DNA of 64,000 nt from Telopea speciosissima. Lineage: Eukaryota > Streptophyta > Magnoliopsida > Proteales > Proteaceae. Below are positions 22,080 to 34,381 of the stretch, piece after piece (the first letter of the stretch is position 1; each line of letters opens with the position of its first letter). The notes under the pieces were generated by a model. That model had not been told where the DNA came from. It was given only the letters and a program-made list of their open reading frames with translations, and did not search any database. Position numbers and translations under genes: made by a program. Where the stretch lies: NCBI RefSeq assembly GCF_018873765.1, contig NC_057921.1, forward strand, positions 66,391,557-66,455,556, written 5' to 3'.

Positions 22080-22635
22080 GCGAAACTCCCACCAAGGACA
22101 ACATGTGGACCCCACTTGGATGCCACGTGGCTACTGTCCTGTAGCCTTTGGGCCATGCCAGCCGTCTCACTAGGTCACTCCCACAGTCCCACCCATAGTC
22201 AAAACCATTCAGAATGGCGAAAAAACTGATAAAACGAGTACTGCAAGCTCCATGGCGCTTCTGGAAGCGATGAGCAACGCCTATCTCAAAATAAATTCGG
22301 TATTTAATGTTTTTTATTCTACCAAAAAAAAATCTCAAAATAAACATCAATAAAATATCTCAACCCATTTCAGAACTCTCTGTGATTTCAACTGTGAAAT
22401 CTTGATTCTCAAAGAAGCCATGAGAGGACTCATAAATCAGAAACAATACAAATCTGTGACTCCGAATAAGATTGATATGATCATAAAGACATAAACACAT
22501 GTTTGGTTTTTTGATAACCTGAATTGGAAGAAACAGACACTCAAATTCATGAAAGTTTCTAAAATTCTACATTTAAAAATGGGATTTTTTTCCCCCTGCT
22601 AGTTTATTTCTCTGATGTACAGATAGGTGGTAGAA

Positions 22636-23034
22636 TCAATATTTCCTCCATAATCGAAAAAGATCACGAACCACATGAAACAGATTCTTCTTTCTTCCTG
22701 TAATCAACGTTTTTCTCCACTCCTCCTTCTCCACGAACTCACTGAACGTCAATGAACCCACCTCGCACAATGCTCTGTTATCCTCTGTTGTTGCAGGAAC
22801 CACTTTGGATTGATCAGAAAAACGGCTACTGCTTCTCCTCGATCTGCAAATAGACGGCAAGGTCATCGTATGTCGTTCGATTAGATGGCTCAAAGTTGCT
22901 AATTCGAATGAGTCATATAAACAGCTCCCGCAATCCCAAACTTCTGTGGATGCTTCTTCTTTGCCTTCTATTCTTCCTCCACCCTCTCCTCTTTTTTCTT
23001 CTTCTTCAGCTTCTCTAGCTTCTGCTTCCATCAT
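22636..23034 (-). CDS. Small conserved plant protein (WDCGS-LYDS family), function unknown
   Basis: Single open frame of 132 residues starting at a tandem ATGATG (23034). The N-terminus is Glu/Gly-rich and probably disordered. It is followed by EVWDCGSCLYDSFELATLSH and LIERHTMTLP (about 32–61), then Ser/Arg-rich sequence and a basic C-terminus. I recall uncharacterised single-exon plant proteins sharing the WDCGSPLYDS...L.HLIERH.M.LP block; no biochemical role is known to me. No signal peptide or membrane segment is visible. Low-complexity Glu runs come from a CTT-rich tract, but the conserved middle argues for a real gene. A Pack-MULE ends about 180 bp upstream of the ATG and may now supply or disturb its promoter. 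Confidence 0.7.
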   Translation of the reverse strand: MMEAEAREAEEEEKRGEGGGRIEGKEEASTEVWDCGSCLYDSFELATLSHLIERHTMTLPSICRSRRSSSRFSDQSKVVPATTEDNRALCEVGSLTFSEFVEKEEWRKTLITGRKKNLFHVVRDLFRLWRKY

Positions 23035-23216
23035 TTGGGATTTGGGAATTCTTCTGGAGTTTCAGTCTGTGTCTAGTGTCACCCATAAACTAAAAAGAAT
23101 TATTTTTTACTAAATATATAGGAAGGACAAAACTATTTAATGATGAGGACAATTTCTATAAAATTCCTAACTCCAAGAAACCTTCAATGTTAAGACAATA
23201 ACCATCAAAAGAAAAA

Positions 23217-24941
23217 GGGCAAATTTCATTGACACCCCCTATAATTATTCGAAAAGGCAAATACACCTTAAATTTTGTAAAAATATCACAGATTATCTTT
23301 ATTTTATATTTTTATTTCAACTTAATCCACTTTGTTAGATCTGTGCAGTTAAGTGGCTGTTAACTCTTTTATAATGACAAAATTACCCTTACCATAGGAT
23401 GAACTTTTATAATCGCAAATCCATGGCGATTGAAAGAAGAAAACCAGTCGGTAGCAGATATGAAATCAAATCCAAAGCTTTAAGCTTTTTCTTCTTTAAA
23501 TATCAAAGTGCTCTGCTTCTTCTTGAGTCCCTTCACACAGTGTCTCTCTTCTCTGCTTTAGTCTAATCTTTACTCTTTCCTTCCTCGCTCACTCTTCATT
23601 TCCGTACGGATATTTACAATATTCTTTGTTCTTTTGTTTTGGTAAAATCACTATTCTTAGTTCAGTTGTGCTTAAAAAAGAGTGTTCTTCTTGCTCGTAG
23701 AAGAAATAGGATAGATAGAAGTTGGAATCAGAGCAGAGATGGAAGAGAAAGTGGGTCAGTGGGTTCAGTGGTGTGAAGAAGAAATAACTCTTTTAATGTT
23801 TCACGTTCTCTCCAAATGGATCGGGTCCAACGAGTGGCCCAAGAAAGCTTCAAACTCAGCCAAGCACAGGACTCTTGCACACGATTATGTACACCTCACC
23901 CCACCTTAAGGATTCCGACGAGAAGGTCGATACCGCGGCGGTCATCCATCCAGATGCTGGGATCCGTCCAGATGGTGTCATTCACAGGATCGAACGGCTG
24001 TTAATCCCCCGATCTGTCCAAGAAGACTTCAACCGCCGTAGAAACCTCGGTCAAATTACAGCAGTTAAGGCCGAAGGAGCACCAGAAGTTGACCCTAGAA
24101 CACACCGGCTCAAGAAACAAGCAGCACCGGTGACTGCAGGTGCGCCATCTGTGCTGCCGATCTACGACGCAATGGCTCCGGGGCCGTCACTAGCAACGAC
24201 AGCTGCCTTTTTCCCAACTTAATCTTCTTCTTCAAACATCCCTGCCGCCACTGCAACTCCTTGCTTGGAGGTTTTTTTTTTTTTTTTTAAATGAAACTGC
24301 ATTCGGCGACCTACCGGAAGACCAACAAACCGTCGATAGACACAGAAACCATAAATAGGACAGGATCACTGAACTTGAGTTTAACAAGTGGGCGTTTTTG
24401 CCAATGGTTTTGGAATTCGGATAGCCATTGCTTCATCTTACACTCTTACGCATCTAATTAGAGGAGTACACCATGGCCCTCACACCATGCAAGTGGGATG
24501 GATGGCAAAACTTGGTGTCCACTGCCCACCATGATACGCAATAACGCCGATGCTCTTGAATCGATTGTGGTCGGAGGTTGCAGCGGTGGAGCAGAAAGAA
24601 ACGGAGAAGAAGAAGAAATGGTGGGTCCCATGAAGAGAATGATTTATATTGATGGTCCTACTCATATTGAACTTAGCAGGGTTGCAGGGGAGCAAGAGAA
24701 GGAGGGCTGGAGGGGGTGGCGCTGGTGGTGGTGGTGGCTGCGGCGGAAGAAACGGCAGGAGGAGAAGAAGGAGAAGAAGAGAAGAAAATGGGTATTTCAC
24801 CCTTGGGAAGAGGATAAAATCGACATTTTAATTTTTGAGGGTAACCTTACTTAACGTCAGGGGGAAGGTTGCCATTTTAACAAAATTTAAAGTGTACTTA
24901 CCTTTTCGAATAGTTATAGAGGGTGTCTGTGAAATTTGCTC
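23217..24941. mobile_element. Non-autonomous Mutator-like element (Pack-MULE type) carrying an FLA gene piece
   Basis: Inverted ends of at least 70 bp: GGGCAAATTTCATTGACACC at the left, and GTGTCTGTGAAATTTGCTC at the right. Flanked by a perfect 9-bp duplication AAAGAAAAA (23208–23216 and 24942–24950). No transposase frame. Inside are plus-strand pieces of a fasciclin-like arabinogalactan gene (23739–24222), a poly-T run near 24275, and a GC-rich module (24676–24747). That module is the reverse complement of the one in the element at 3398. The exact duplication makes the borders secure. Confidence 0.88.
23739..24222 (+). pseudogene. Captured, frame-broken fragment of a fasciclin-like arabinogalactan protein (FLA15–18 type)
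   Basis: Two overlapping plus-strand frames each encode FLA17-like sequence. Frame one (23739–23909) has ITLLMFHVLSKWIGS...KHRTLAHDYVHLTP. Frame two (23875–24222) has DGVIHRIERLLIPRSVQEDF, then APEVDPRTHRLKKQAAP and PIYDAMAPGPSLA. In FLA17-type proteins these are contiguous, at the end of the first fasciclin domain and the Pro-rich linker, so a frameshift lies near 23890–23905. The N-terminal signal region and second fasciclin domain are absent. The start MEEKVGQWVQWCEEE is not FLA-like as I know it. FLAs are secreted, GPI-anchored or wall glycoproteins; this piece lacks what would be needed. It sits inside a Mutator-like element. Confidence 0.8.
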
Positions 24942-24950
24942 AAAGAAAAA

Positions 24951-25933
24951 TTAATTACTTTATAGAAATAATAACTAATAAGAAGAGAAAAATGACTCTT
25001 AAATGCAACATCAAGTAACCATTATTTGTAAAGACTAAAGAGTTACCTAATTTTGAGCCATGTAAAGGGCGGTGACCAAGAAATTGGACATATATATTCA
25101 TCAATACTTCCACTTGGGACAAGTTTAATTATAGTTAGAAAAATTAGAAAGAATTATGGTCAAGATTGTTTATTTATTTATTTGAGAAAGGGTTTCTTAC
25201 AACAAGTGTGTGGGGAGGAATATATACGTCACAGGCCTACAGTAATGGTATTGCAGAGAATGGTATCATTCACATGGGGTAGAATAGGAGAGAAAGTGTC
25301 AGTGAGAGCCTTACATCTCATTAGGTGATAGGGTGCACATTGAATCTACACTCCAATGTCATGCGTTGTTATTTATATTTTATTTATTTATGAGAAAATC
25401 TTATTGGAATTTGGAACCAAAATAGTGAACTTAGAAGTTGTAACTTTAATTTTTTTTTTCCAATGAGCATAAATCTTGTCATTTCACATAAATACTTCAT
25501 CAATAAGTTCAATTTTTTGAAAATCCGTTTTATCTCTACATTAAATACTATTTTAAATAACATTTGAGAATTTAACAAGAGACAATAAGTTACAACTTCT
25601 TAGTCATTCATTTATTTGCATTCAAGCTATAAAGACATATGGTCGAAGAAAATGTAAAGTCAAATAAACTAATATTAAAAAAACGAGGCCTAATATCTTT
25701 AGAATGTTTTGAATTAAATAATTTAATTTGCCTTTTTAATGGGAACAAAATTCCCTCTAACAACCCCCAAAAAAAAGAAAAAAGAAAAGAAATAGATGAA
25801 TCATTCAAAGAATACCTAACATGAAAATAATACTAAAATATGATATTATTAATAATCAATTTACAAATGACGGAGAGAGAGATAGTAATTTGAAGAAAAT
25901 CCAATCTAAAATAAGACCACCAATTCTGGAAAA
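24951..25933. other. AT-rich intergenic DNA
   Basis: No gene recognised. The open frame at 25053–25328 has no domain; it covers a patch around TCAGTGAGAGCCTTACATCT that looks like MITE debris. Confidence 0.35.
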
Positions 25934-26093
25934 TTATCTTCTCTAGTTTCTGTCCCGCCCAGTTCCCTAGTTCCTCTAATAGGGGGTGGTGGACCCCACT
26001 CAGACAGAGTATTTGGGTAGGGATAGGGTGATCATTCCACCCCCCTTTCGGAGGAACTGGAGGACTGACCGGGCAAGGAACTGTAGGGGATAA
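25934..26093. mobile_element. Fold-back MITE, TTATC...CAGTTC family, copy 2
   Basis: Left TTATCTTCTCTAGTTTCTGT and CAGTTCCCTAGTTCCTCTAA; right GAGGAACTGGAGGACTGACC and CTGTAGGGGATAA. The spacer TAGGGATAGGGTGATCATTC is shared with the copy at 40237. Confidence 0.65.
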
Positions 26094-26710
26094 AGATCCA
26101 CCAAATTCTCAATGCAGTAGATTGGTCCCAAAGAACTTTATGTTTACTCACTCTTTCTCTCTCTCTCTCTCAATCAATTGGCACTACCCTCATTCCCCAT
26201 TTTCACCACCACTAATGTTTTCCTCAAATTTTCTTCAAATTAAAAGCAGTTCCAACCATCCAAAATCGGCATTTTTGCTAGAATATTCTATAATCAAATC
26301 ATTAGGTTTAGAAGGGATCCACCATATTTTCAGACTGGAACTGCTTTAGGTTAACCGATCTGATGGAAAGAAATTTTCTACAAAGTGGGCTGCAGGAATT
26401 TTACTGTTTCTCTATGGGTTCACATATTCCCCCTTATGTTTTGATATTTTACAAAATACCCCTTCTAAATTCTAATGGGAGTAGGACTCATCTTGGTGTC
26501 TGTGATTATGGGCAGTAGGAAAATTTTGTCCTTATCTATCTGATGCCAGAATAAATTGATTTAGGGGAAAAAATGGAAAATGACTTCAATATTTTTTTTT
26601 TGGTGAAGAAAATTGACTTCAATATTCAATATGATAGTGCACACTAGAATGTTGCATATTGTAGAATGTATTTTCCTCATCTTTGTCTTCTTTCTTCTTC
26701 TTATGTTTCT

Positions 26711-26954
26711 TTTTTTTTTTTTTTTTTGGTGCAATTCAAGGGCCCACCAACCATCAACCTCAATAGGACCCCACAAGGAGGTAATGAGGGGACCCATAAA
26801 GGGTCAAATATGGTACCCAAAGGCTCCATTTCTTGGAAAGCAATTAAATGTGGACTAGGTGTCGCTAAGGAGACTTGAACCACCGATCAAACGCCTGACG
26901 CAGTTCTCCCAAGGGAGTAGCGAACCACCAGGACAAGCCCTGGATCGACTCTTT
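26711..26954 (-). mobile_element. SINE-like element with tRNA-like head and A-tail
   Basis: On the minus strand the 5' part (about 26946–26860) reads CCAGGGCTTGTCCTGGTGGT...GGGAGAACTGCGTCAGGC...GGTGGTTCAAGTCTCC. That gives an A-box-like and a B-box-like segment at tRNA-like spacing. The 3' end is a 17-nt A run (26711–26727). Flanks TTATGTTTCT (26701–26710) and TTATGCTTCT (26955–26964) match at 9 of 10. It is not the Au family. Family name unknown to me. Confidence 0.65.
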
Positions 26955-27487
26955 TTATGCTTCTACTTCCATCATGTAGGGGTTTCAATGTTACAGTGTC
27001 AATGTTTCAACAAATTTAATAATATAAATAAATTTATATAAAGGAGGAGTTTCCAAAGATCCAAAGCAATAAAATAGAGGAGACTTAATTTTCAATCAGG
27101 GGTTGTTGGATTATATGACAGATGCTCTGTTTTGACTTTAAAATTGAAATAATTTTTCCAATGATAGATAGTTAATATTTTAAAAGTTTTTTTTGTCTGG
27201 CGAAAGATTAGAGATACTAGTCTAGCACTAAATTTTGCCAAATGGTAGATTTCAAACTCAAAATACATCCTCTCATGTATTATCATCTTCTACTTACAAT
27301 TACTGTTTCTTTCTAAAAATATTTCAATTGATTTCCAAAGGTTTTTTTTGCCCCTAATTCTATTTTGATTGAAACTTGATATGTGATCATCAATTAATCG
27401 AAGGGTTAGGATTGTCAAGTCAACCTGGATTTTCAAAGTAAGACACCACATTTTCATCCCACAATTTTAGCTCTATCTGACCAGATC

Positions 27488-27650
27488 TTTGTCCCCTCTA
27501 GTGCCCTGCCCGGCCCAGTTCTCCTAATGTCTGTAATAAGGGGGAGCGCAATAATCACCTTATCCCTACCCAGAGACTCTGCTCAGATGAGGTCCTCCCC
27601 CATATTACAGGCACGGGGAACTGGGCTGGACAAGGACCAGGAGGAGATAA
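27488..27650. mobile_element. Fold-back MITE, TTATC...CAGTTC family, copy 3
   Basis: Left CCCTGCCCGGCCCAGTTCTC; right ACTGGGCTGGACAAGGACC and GAGGAGATAA. The spacer CACCTTATCCCTACCCAGAG matches the family. Borders are approximate. Confidence 0.6.
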
Positions 27651-28214
27651 TTTTTCCTATCTAACCTGCTGCTACGTGAGACACCCAGTGCTGGTCCAGA
27701 AACAAAAAACCCAAGAGTTTTCGGAACTTTTTGCGGAAAAAGTTTCTTATCTTCACCGACGCTAAAGAGAATCGACCTTTATAATTCTCCTCTATAAAAT
27801 CCGAAACCGCCCACAGAATCACATCTGATAGCAATATAAACAAGGAATCTCTTCACCATGACGGTGTCCAAATTTTACCTTTTGTCCTTTTTGAATATTA
27901 AGCAAGAGCAAGTTGCTGCTAAGGTCATTACTATGCTTTCAAGCATCAGGTTCATTCATTCGATGTTTACCAATACACCATAGTATCCCCCTACCTAAAT
28001 ACCAAAGATCATACCAACTCTTCTATCTTTGCAAATTCCCACTGCCCAAAAGAAAATTAAAAAAAGAAATCTAGAAAAAGAGAAATCTGCTGAGCCAACA
28101 GAATATTCAGTCCACTTCAAATCCTGGCTATGCCCAACCTGCATGAATGAAAAGTCTCTAGAATCAGTGCAACCCAATCCCCAACTTGAGCTACGCTGAC
28201 TATTTAACTCTATT

Positions 28215-28348
28215 GGCTGTGTTTGGTATGTATTCTTGGAATAGATTTTACGTTTAGAACGCTTTCTGAAACCGAAAAAAATAAATTTGCAATTTGCAAT
28301 CTACACCTAGAATCTATTAGATTCTAAGAATGCATACCAAATATACCC
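28215..28348. mobile_element. Fold-back MITE, GTGTTTGGTATG family
   Basis: Left GGCTGTGTTTGGTATGTATT; right AATGCATACCAAATATACCC. The arms are near-complements, with further matching TAGATT/AATCTA inside. A short relative lies at 46228. Confidence 0.6.
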
Positions 28349-28654
28349 TTAAACTAGTGAACCTATTGTAACCCAATTCCGAAATTTTTTTTTTTCTGGT
28401 GATCACTGGAGTTGCAAGAAAGTCATTAGGTGCTGGGAAGGATGTCAAAGAGAGGGAGAAGGGAAAACAGTCACCACCGATGCGATACGCAACCTAATTA
28501 CAGCTTGAAGTAAACTGCTTTCCTTATTACTTTTAACTTCTTGTCAATTTCATCTTTACAACCCAGTAATTTGCTAATCACAGTATCAAGTATTACGCAG
28601 GACTAACACACAACAAACAAGCAAGTATAGGATCAAGAACCCACTCATTACCTT

Positions 28655-31600
28655 TCAGGCAAAAGCCTTACTCAAATACCTCTTAACTACGTTATCACAA
28701 AGGATCTGCAAGACAATTGTGTTTAAAGGACCCACACATCTTGGGGTCTTGAACTGGCTGACTGCGGCTCCAAGCCCGAGAAAGTGATCTAGAATCTTCT
28801 GGAAGGTTCCTCTCTTGACGACCCGGAGTTCAAGTGGTCCAATTGTCTTAACCTTGCGAGAACTAACATAGCCTGCATCCACGAAAGACCGATCCAAACA
28901 ATCACAAGACTTATTAAGTACTTCTTCACTTGCCTCACCACTGAGCTCCCAGAAGATCACATAGTGGCCAGGGTCTGTGGAAACGTCTACATGGCTCGAG
29001 AAGTCAACTACCTCGATCTTCTCTTCCAATAACAGTTTACTCGCTTCTTCTACAGCTAGCTGCAAATCTTTCTCTGTGTTCTTGTCTATGTTGATTGTCA
29101 GTAGGAGACTCCTCCTACAAACGAACTGGAGCTCTGGTGTAGAATTATGGAAGCCTATCACCTTCACCACATCCCCTAGCCTGTACCTGTATAAACCTGT
29201 ATTGTGGATCAACCGCAAAGATAAATCAAGATCCCATGAATGAAGGACTAGAATGAATCATAGACACAACCCATCTAGAAGTTCCTAATAGTTGAGAATT
29301 ACACGAACATCATCCCATCACCTATCAGTTACATCAGAGGACAATCTATCAAAGGATTGGTTGTGAAGATATATCTATAAGCACACTTCCAAACAAGGAT
29401 GGAAATTGAAGGCATAAAATAACAAATGGAACTGGACATAGGGCACACAGTACCAAACCCTTGCTCCAGCCACCAAGAATCCCAAAAACTGCACTATGGA
29501 TGTTAGAGCTTATTTACACAATTGACTAGAATCACTGTACCATGTGACATAGTAATTGGGTCTGCATGTGAAATTATACAATGTAATGTAAATAGTGTAT
29601 ATAATGTGTCTGTGCTATATAGCTTGATGTATTTCAGTATGAAAATCTGATCAGCATTAATTTGGATGTATTCCAACACTAAAAGCAGTTTTGTCTCATA
29701 TGATCCCATTCAAACTTTCCAAGACATGGTTTTAATAAAATAAACCAAAAGATCACGGCAGGATTTGACCTAACTAGTGTGTTTTTTCTCCATTAAATTC
29801 TCAGAGTTCTTATTCAATATTCCCTGATTATGATAGGCACAACAGATTACATTGAAACCTAATACATGGATAGACCCAGAAAGTATGCTGAAAGATGACC
29901 AAAAGTACCTTTGCACCACCCCATCTATCAAAACATCACATTTAGAAGCTTTGTCTATTATTAAAGAATGTCTACATCATCGTACAGTTAAATGAAAAAT
30001 CATGATGTTATTCCCACCCCCCCCCCCCAACAAAAAAAAAAAAAAAAAAAAACTAAAAAACAAAGGATGAATGTCTATATCACCACTGTTAACAAGTTTA
30101 TCAACAACATAAAAAGTATTTGAGATTTCATTGTCCCTTCTATCATATAAACACATATTTGGTGGTCTGTCAATCATCTAGCTTTAATACCTTTTACAAC
30201 AACTAATCTTAGAACCTTATTACTAGGACGGAAACTAAAGGCGCCATAAGGAAAATGTGAAGATTATATAAAAACAGTTTCTGGGTCCACGATGGGAATT
30301 CAAGATGCATTGGAACCTGACAAACAGATGTAACAAAACTAAAAACACCATTATGAGACAAGTGGGAAGTATCATCCGTCTGTGTATAACCTGACAAACA
30401 GATGCAACAAACCAAAAAAAAAACATTATGAGACAGACAGAAGTAACTTTTTAACAAGTAGAATGTCCCATCAGAATCTTTCACGATTTCATTACTAGAT
30501 ACATCATACAAAACTTCAATAAAGATACGGCACAACACAGTTGGGTACACTAAAGTATTCAGTCTTTTATACTCATTTTGCCTTATATGTAGCACCTAGA
30601 TAATATCAACACCAATCGGTCATGGCTACGTAATCTAACAGTGAAAGAACAGCCATGATCATTAAAGTTCGATGGTTATCAAATTATTATTGGATGCCTC
30701 TTAGCCAATTGGAATGGTGATGCCACCTTGGGAATAATGAACAGTATTCCCAACACTAGAAGAGAACAGAATAACAACTGAGCAAGAGCAAAAGCGAGGA
30801 AGAGGGGAATATTGGAATGAGGACAGAAACCTTCCTTTTCACCAGCACCCAAAGCAACACATATGTCTAGGAGAAGGAAAGGGGAGACGGGATTCAGAGC
30901 TTCCAAGATAAGGCTTCTACCAAGGAATTCATTAGGTTAAAATTTTTCCATGGTTTAGTGTTCCCAACGGCTCCACCCAACAACCTTTTTGGATCATTCA
31001 CGATGATCTTTGGACCTTAAAATGGAAGCATAATAGTAAGAACCATCTCATGAGTCCGATATTTGGCCCCATCAATTATATTCCCAAACCAAATAAGGAG
31101 AAAGGGGAAAAGGAAGAGAAAAGGATATATCCTGAATGTATAGGATGGTTGGAAATTCAAACAGGACTCAAGGCAGAAAGAATGGTTTCTACAAGTTCCC
31201 ATCACAAGGTTAGTAATACTCATATAAAATTACCTGCAAAATTTGTGACGATGATTTCATACTCTTCTCCAATCTTAACTTCAGTTAGACCCACCGGATT
31301 TGATTCAATACGAAGGACTCCAGAAGCATTCTCATCCTGAAGAGGGATAAATTCAAAATAGCCAATATCCGGAAGCACTGCAAAAGTGGCCTGCTCGGGA
31401 GGCAACGTAGGATTGACATTGGCACCAATCCATCCTTCAGAAGACCCATAGTCTGCACTTAACAGAGGTAGTCCACCAGCATAATGTCTCAATTTCTTCA
31501 AATATGGCTCCATGGATCCTGTCATGATCCCATATATGTATTTGGCATTAGGAAAAAGTTCTGGTATTACGCCATACCAATTACTCAATCCTGAAATTTT

Positions 31601-32976
31601 CTTGTAAATCAAGTCTGCTAGTTCAGGGTTCGGCTTAAGAAGTTTTGACATAGCTGTTCGGATAGATTGCACATTGACTCGGCTGCTAAGGACCCCCTCT
31701 CGGATATCAATGCAGAGTTCCTCCCAGCAATGTTCGAGTGTCCGGAATGCATGGACAATGCTGTGGGCAAATGTAGAAGACACTGTCTTAACTTCGTCAT
31801 AGCAGATGAGCCCACATAAGAGATGGCAGTATAAGGATTGGTGGAAGTCAGGCCCGAATATTACTTCATCTGGGCTGCAACACTGGGACTGGATTGACTT
31901 CATTGTTTTCTTGAACTGTGAGCTCCGGTAAACATTTGTAGTGGCAGTGCCTGCTGCCAGACCCCCTTTTGTTTTGAACTGCTTGCTGCTATAGATGAAC
32001 TGCAAAGCTTTTCCATTCACAATTGGGAATTCTCTGCAAAATGAGTTTCCTTTTCCGTCACTGAGGAAATGCATATACTTTGGAACTAGGACATGGGGAA
32101 CATATAATACGCGAACAGATTTAGGCAGTGTTCCCAAAAAGTTGAGATGAGAGTAAGATGAATCAATAATAGTCACCAAGATTGAGACTAGGAGGGGAAT
32201 TCAAATAACGTCAAACATCAGTTCTTAATGAGACTGAAGACTAGTTTTCAGTGTCACGGAAATATTTACTCACAGCTAAGGGATATTTCACAACAGCATC
32301 ATAGAAAAATAAGAAACAACTATTTATTTTGGTATAGAATGCACACCGAGAGGGTGTTTTGTAACTTGTATTTCACGAGTTTAAAGACATTTAATCAACT
32401 CAAAACAATCCTAACCATTGGAAATACAGCATTCCATTTTTTCCTTGGGGGATGGGGGGTGGGGTGGGAGTGGGGCACGGGAAAACCATTCCCATAGTGG
32501 TGCTGCTTACCTATTTCTGAAGGCGAAGGATGTCCGGTATATCTGCATCGTGGAGTTTACCAACTCTTCATTGAAAGGAACAAACTTGGGCTTCCCTTGT
32601 GTTGTTCCAGAACTGCAGCAGGCCCATTTTTTAAAAATTAGAGCAGGCCAAGTTAATGACAAAGAAAAACATAAGCTACATACCTTAGAGAGATGGTCGT
32701 AATTGGTTTTCCAGTAAGAATAGGAGAAACATCTCCATCTGTAATTCTCTTAATGTAAGGTTCCAAATCGTCATGAGTAGCCAACGGAACACGGGACTTG
32801 AATGTCTCAGGGTCGGTTCTTCCATTGAGGCCCCATTTCTGCAAGTACTCTGCTTCACAGTTTTCTGTCAAAATTTTATGGAGAGTTTCTCTCTGAACTC
32901 GTTTTGCATCCCTTGTCAATCCTTCAAATTCCTCTATCACCTTCTCGTGATTGAATTGCTCAATTTTCTCCAACAT
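28655..32976 (-). CDS. JAR1: JAR1-type GH3 jasmonoyl-amino acid synthetase, four coding exons
   Basis: GH3.11/JAR1 adenylates jasmonate and joins it to isoleucine, making JA-Ile, the ligand of the COI1–JAZ receptor, in the cytosol. Exons (minus): 32976–32684, 32612–32511, 32033–31234, 29196–28655. All junctions are GT–AG and phases close, giving 578 residues, against about 575 for Arabidopsis JAR1. The start is MLEKIEQF, as in JAR1. Motif I SSGTTQGKPK is split between exons 1 and 2 and starts at Ser98. Motif II YGSSEGWIGAN is at 327, and motif III LYRYRLGDVV is at 400–409. The C-terminal lid carries ELRVVKRGTFQKI. All three acyl-adenylate motifs are intact. The overall match to JAR1/JAR4 proteins is much closer than to auxin-conjugating GH3s, from memory. 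A 5' UTR intron is likely (33010–34381). Intron 3 is 2.0 kb. Confidence 0.95.
30314..30445 (-). repeat. Tandem duplication in JAR1 intron 3
   Basis: AACCTGACAAACAGATG starts two units 74 bp apart (30314 and 30388). The rest of the unit (CATTATGAGACA...) also matches, with small gaps. No sign of function. Confidence 0.8.
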
Positions 32977-33009
32977 CCTTAAAAAGGTTCAACTACTGGT
33001 TGTACTTTA

Positions 33010-34381
33010 CTGCAGTGAAACGAAAAGAACTCAGTTATTCTAGCGAATAGCTTCCTCAGCCAGTTAAAGTAAAGCTCAAGCCCACTCCCCGCCCCCCACC
33101 CAAAAAAATAAATCTGAATAGCTTCCTATTTGTCGAAAAGATATTGATCATAGAAGTCACATAAGAAATTTAAAATCCTTCTAACAGAAGCAACAGACAC
33201 CAAAAAAACTGCTCAGGAAAGCAGGAAACCTCAAAAATTAAAGCTCCAAAGATGAGTCTATAATGAGATGCTCATTCATTCCAAATTTCGTCATGCAGAA
33301 AACAAATTGAAAGAACCACAGAAATTAATCAAGCCACGTCACCTCCCGGGGACCTTTGTTTTTCCAATAAATTTGTCTACCACCAATGAAGGTAAAAAAG
33401 TCGAATTCTACGGAAAAAGAAGAATGGAAGATAGTGATATCCATCTCAGGTCTCCCACCCGGCTAAAGGACGGCAAATGGGCAATCGAATGAAAAGGTGA
33501 AAAGAAAAATAAAGTAGAACAATAGTAACAAAAGGCAGAATTAATGGGGTTATCCATTGAACTGTAAAACTCTTTCCCCCATTTTTTTTATGGTGAAACT
33601 CTTTCCCCGATTTAAGAGTATAAAAATCTAGCCTAAACTGAATATAAGTGAAGTTGAACGCACTAAATTCTAGCCTAATCAAAAATTTCTAGAAAAAAAC
33701 AACGAAAAAGATAATTTTCAAGTTTTTCATATATACAAGGAAAGAACAGATGTTCGCAAACGCGTATTCGAGAAAAAAGAGGGGAGGGGGGATTACAACT
33801 GGAAATTTTGGAGTCATCAACTTTTGACTAAAGTCAAACAAAGTCAATGCTCAAAAGCTTCACCTTTCTATATAGAAAAACCTGAGTTCTAGTAAAGGGG
33901 CCGATGATAAGATGCAGAAGAAAACACAAAAGAAATTGAAACAAAGACCTTTGAACAAACTTCAGAAAATTTTCACATCTGTAGGACTTCAGTCAGAAAT
34001 AGAAAAAGTAAGTTGAAGAAGAAATATCAAAGCCTTTAAGAGGAAGGGATTTTTTTTTGGAAAAAAACAAACAGAAAAAGCATAATTACACTTCTTCTTG
34101 ATTAAAAGAGAAGACTGATAAAAATTAAATCTTAGCCAAGTTAAAAGAGGAGAAAGAGCTTGAACTCATTAATATGCAAGTAATGAAACCAAATTGATCT
34201 AAACAAACAGAGGAAAAAAAGTCGCATGAGATAATTCACCAAGATGAAGTCTGAAATACTTAAATCGAACCTTTCTCAGGCTATTACAACCGGTGCTCTA
34301 AGGTCTGACAGAAATTATTGGAAGAAAATTTTGCAATAAAATTCAGATTGGGAAAGAGAAGAAGGAGAAATTCTACTATAC
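33010..34381 (-). other. Probable 5' UTR intron of the JAR1-type gene
   Basis: A donor GAG/GTATAG at 34382/34381 and an acceptor CACTGCAG at 33010, 33 nt upstream of the start codon, bracket AT-rich DNA with no coding sequence. Inferred from splice signals and the distance from the ATG to the candidate TATA box. Confidence 0.4.

Noticed and set aside
23816-24004. 62-codon frame overlapping the FLA fragment
   Set aside because: Wrong frame: the FLA similarity lies in the two other frames.
24480-24854. Pro/Leu-rich and Arg/Trp-rich frames near 24.6 kb
   Set aside because: Products of the GC-rich trinucleotide module and CTT tracts in the Pack-MULE.
25053-25328. 91-codon frame near 25.1 kb
   Set aside because: No domain; overlaps MITE-like debris.
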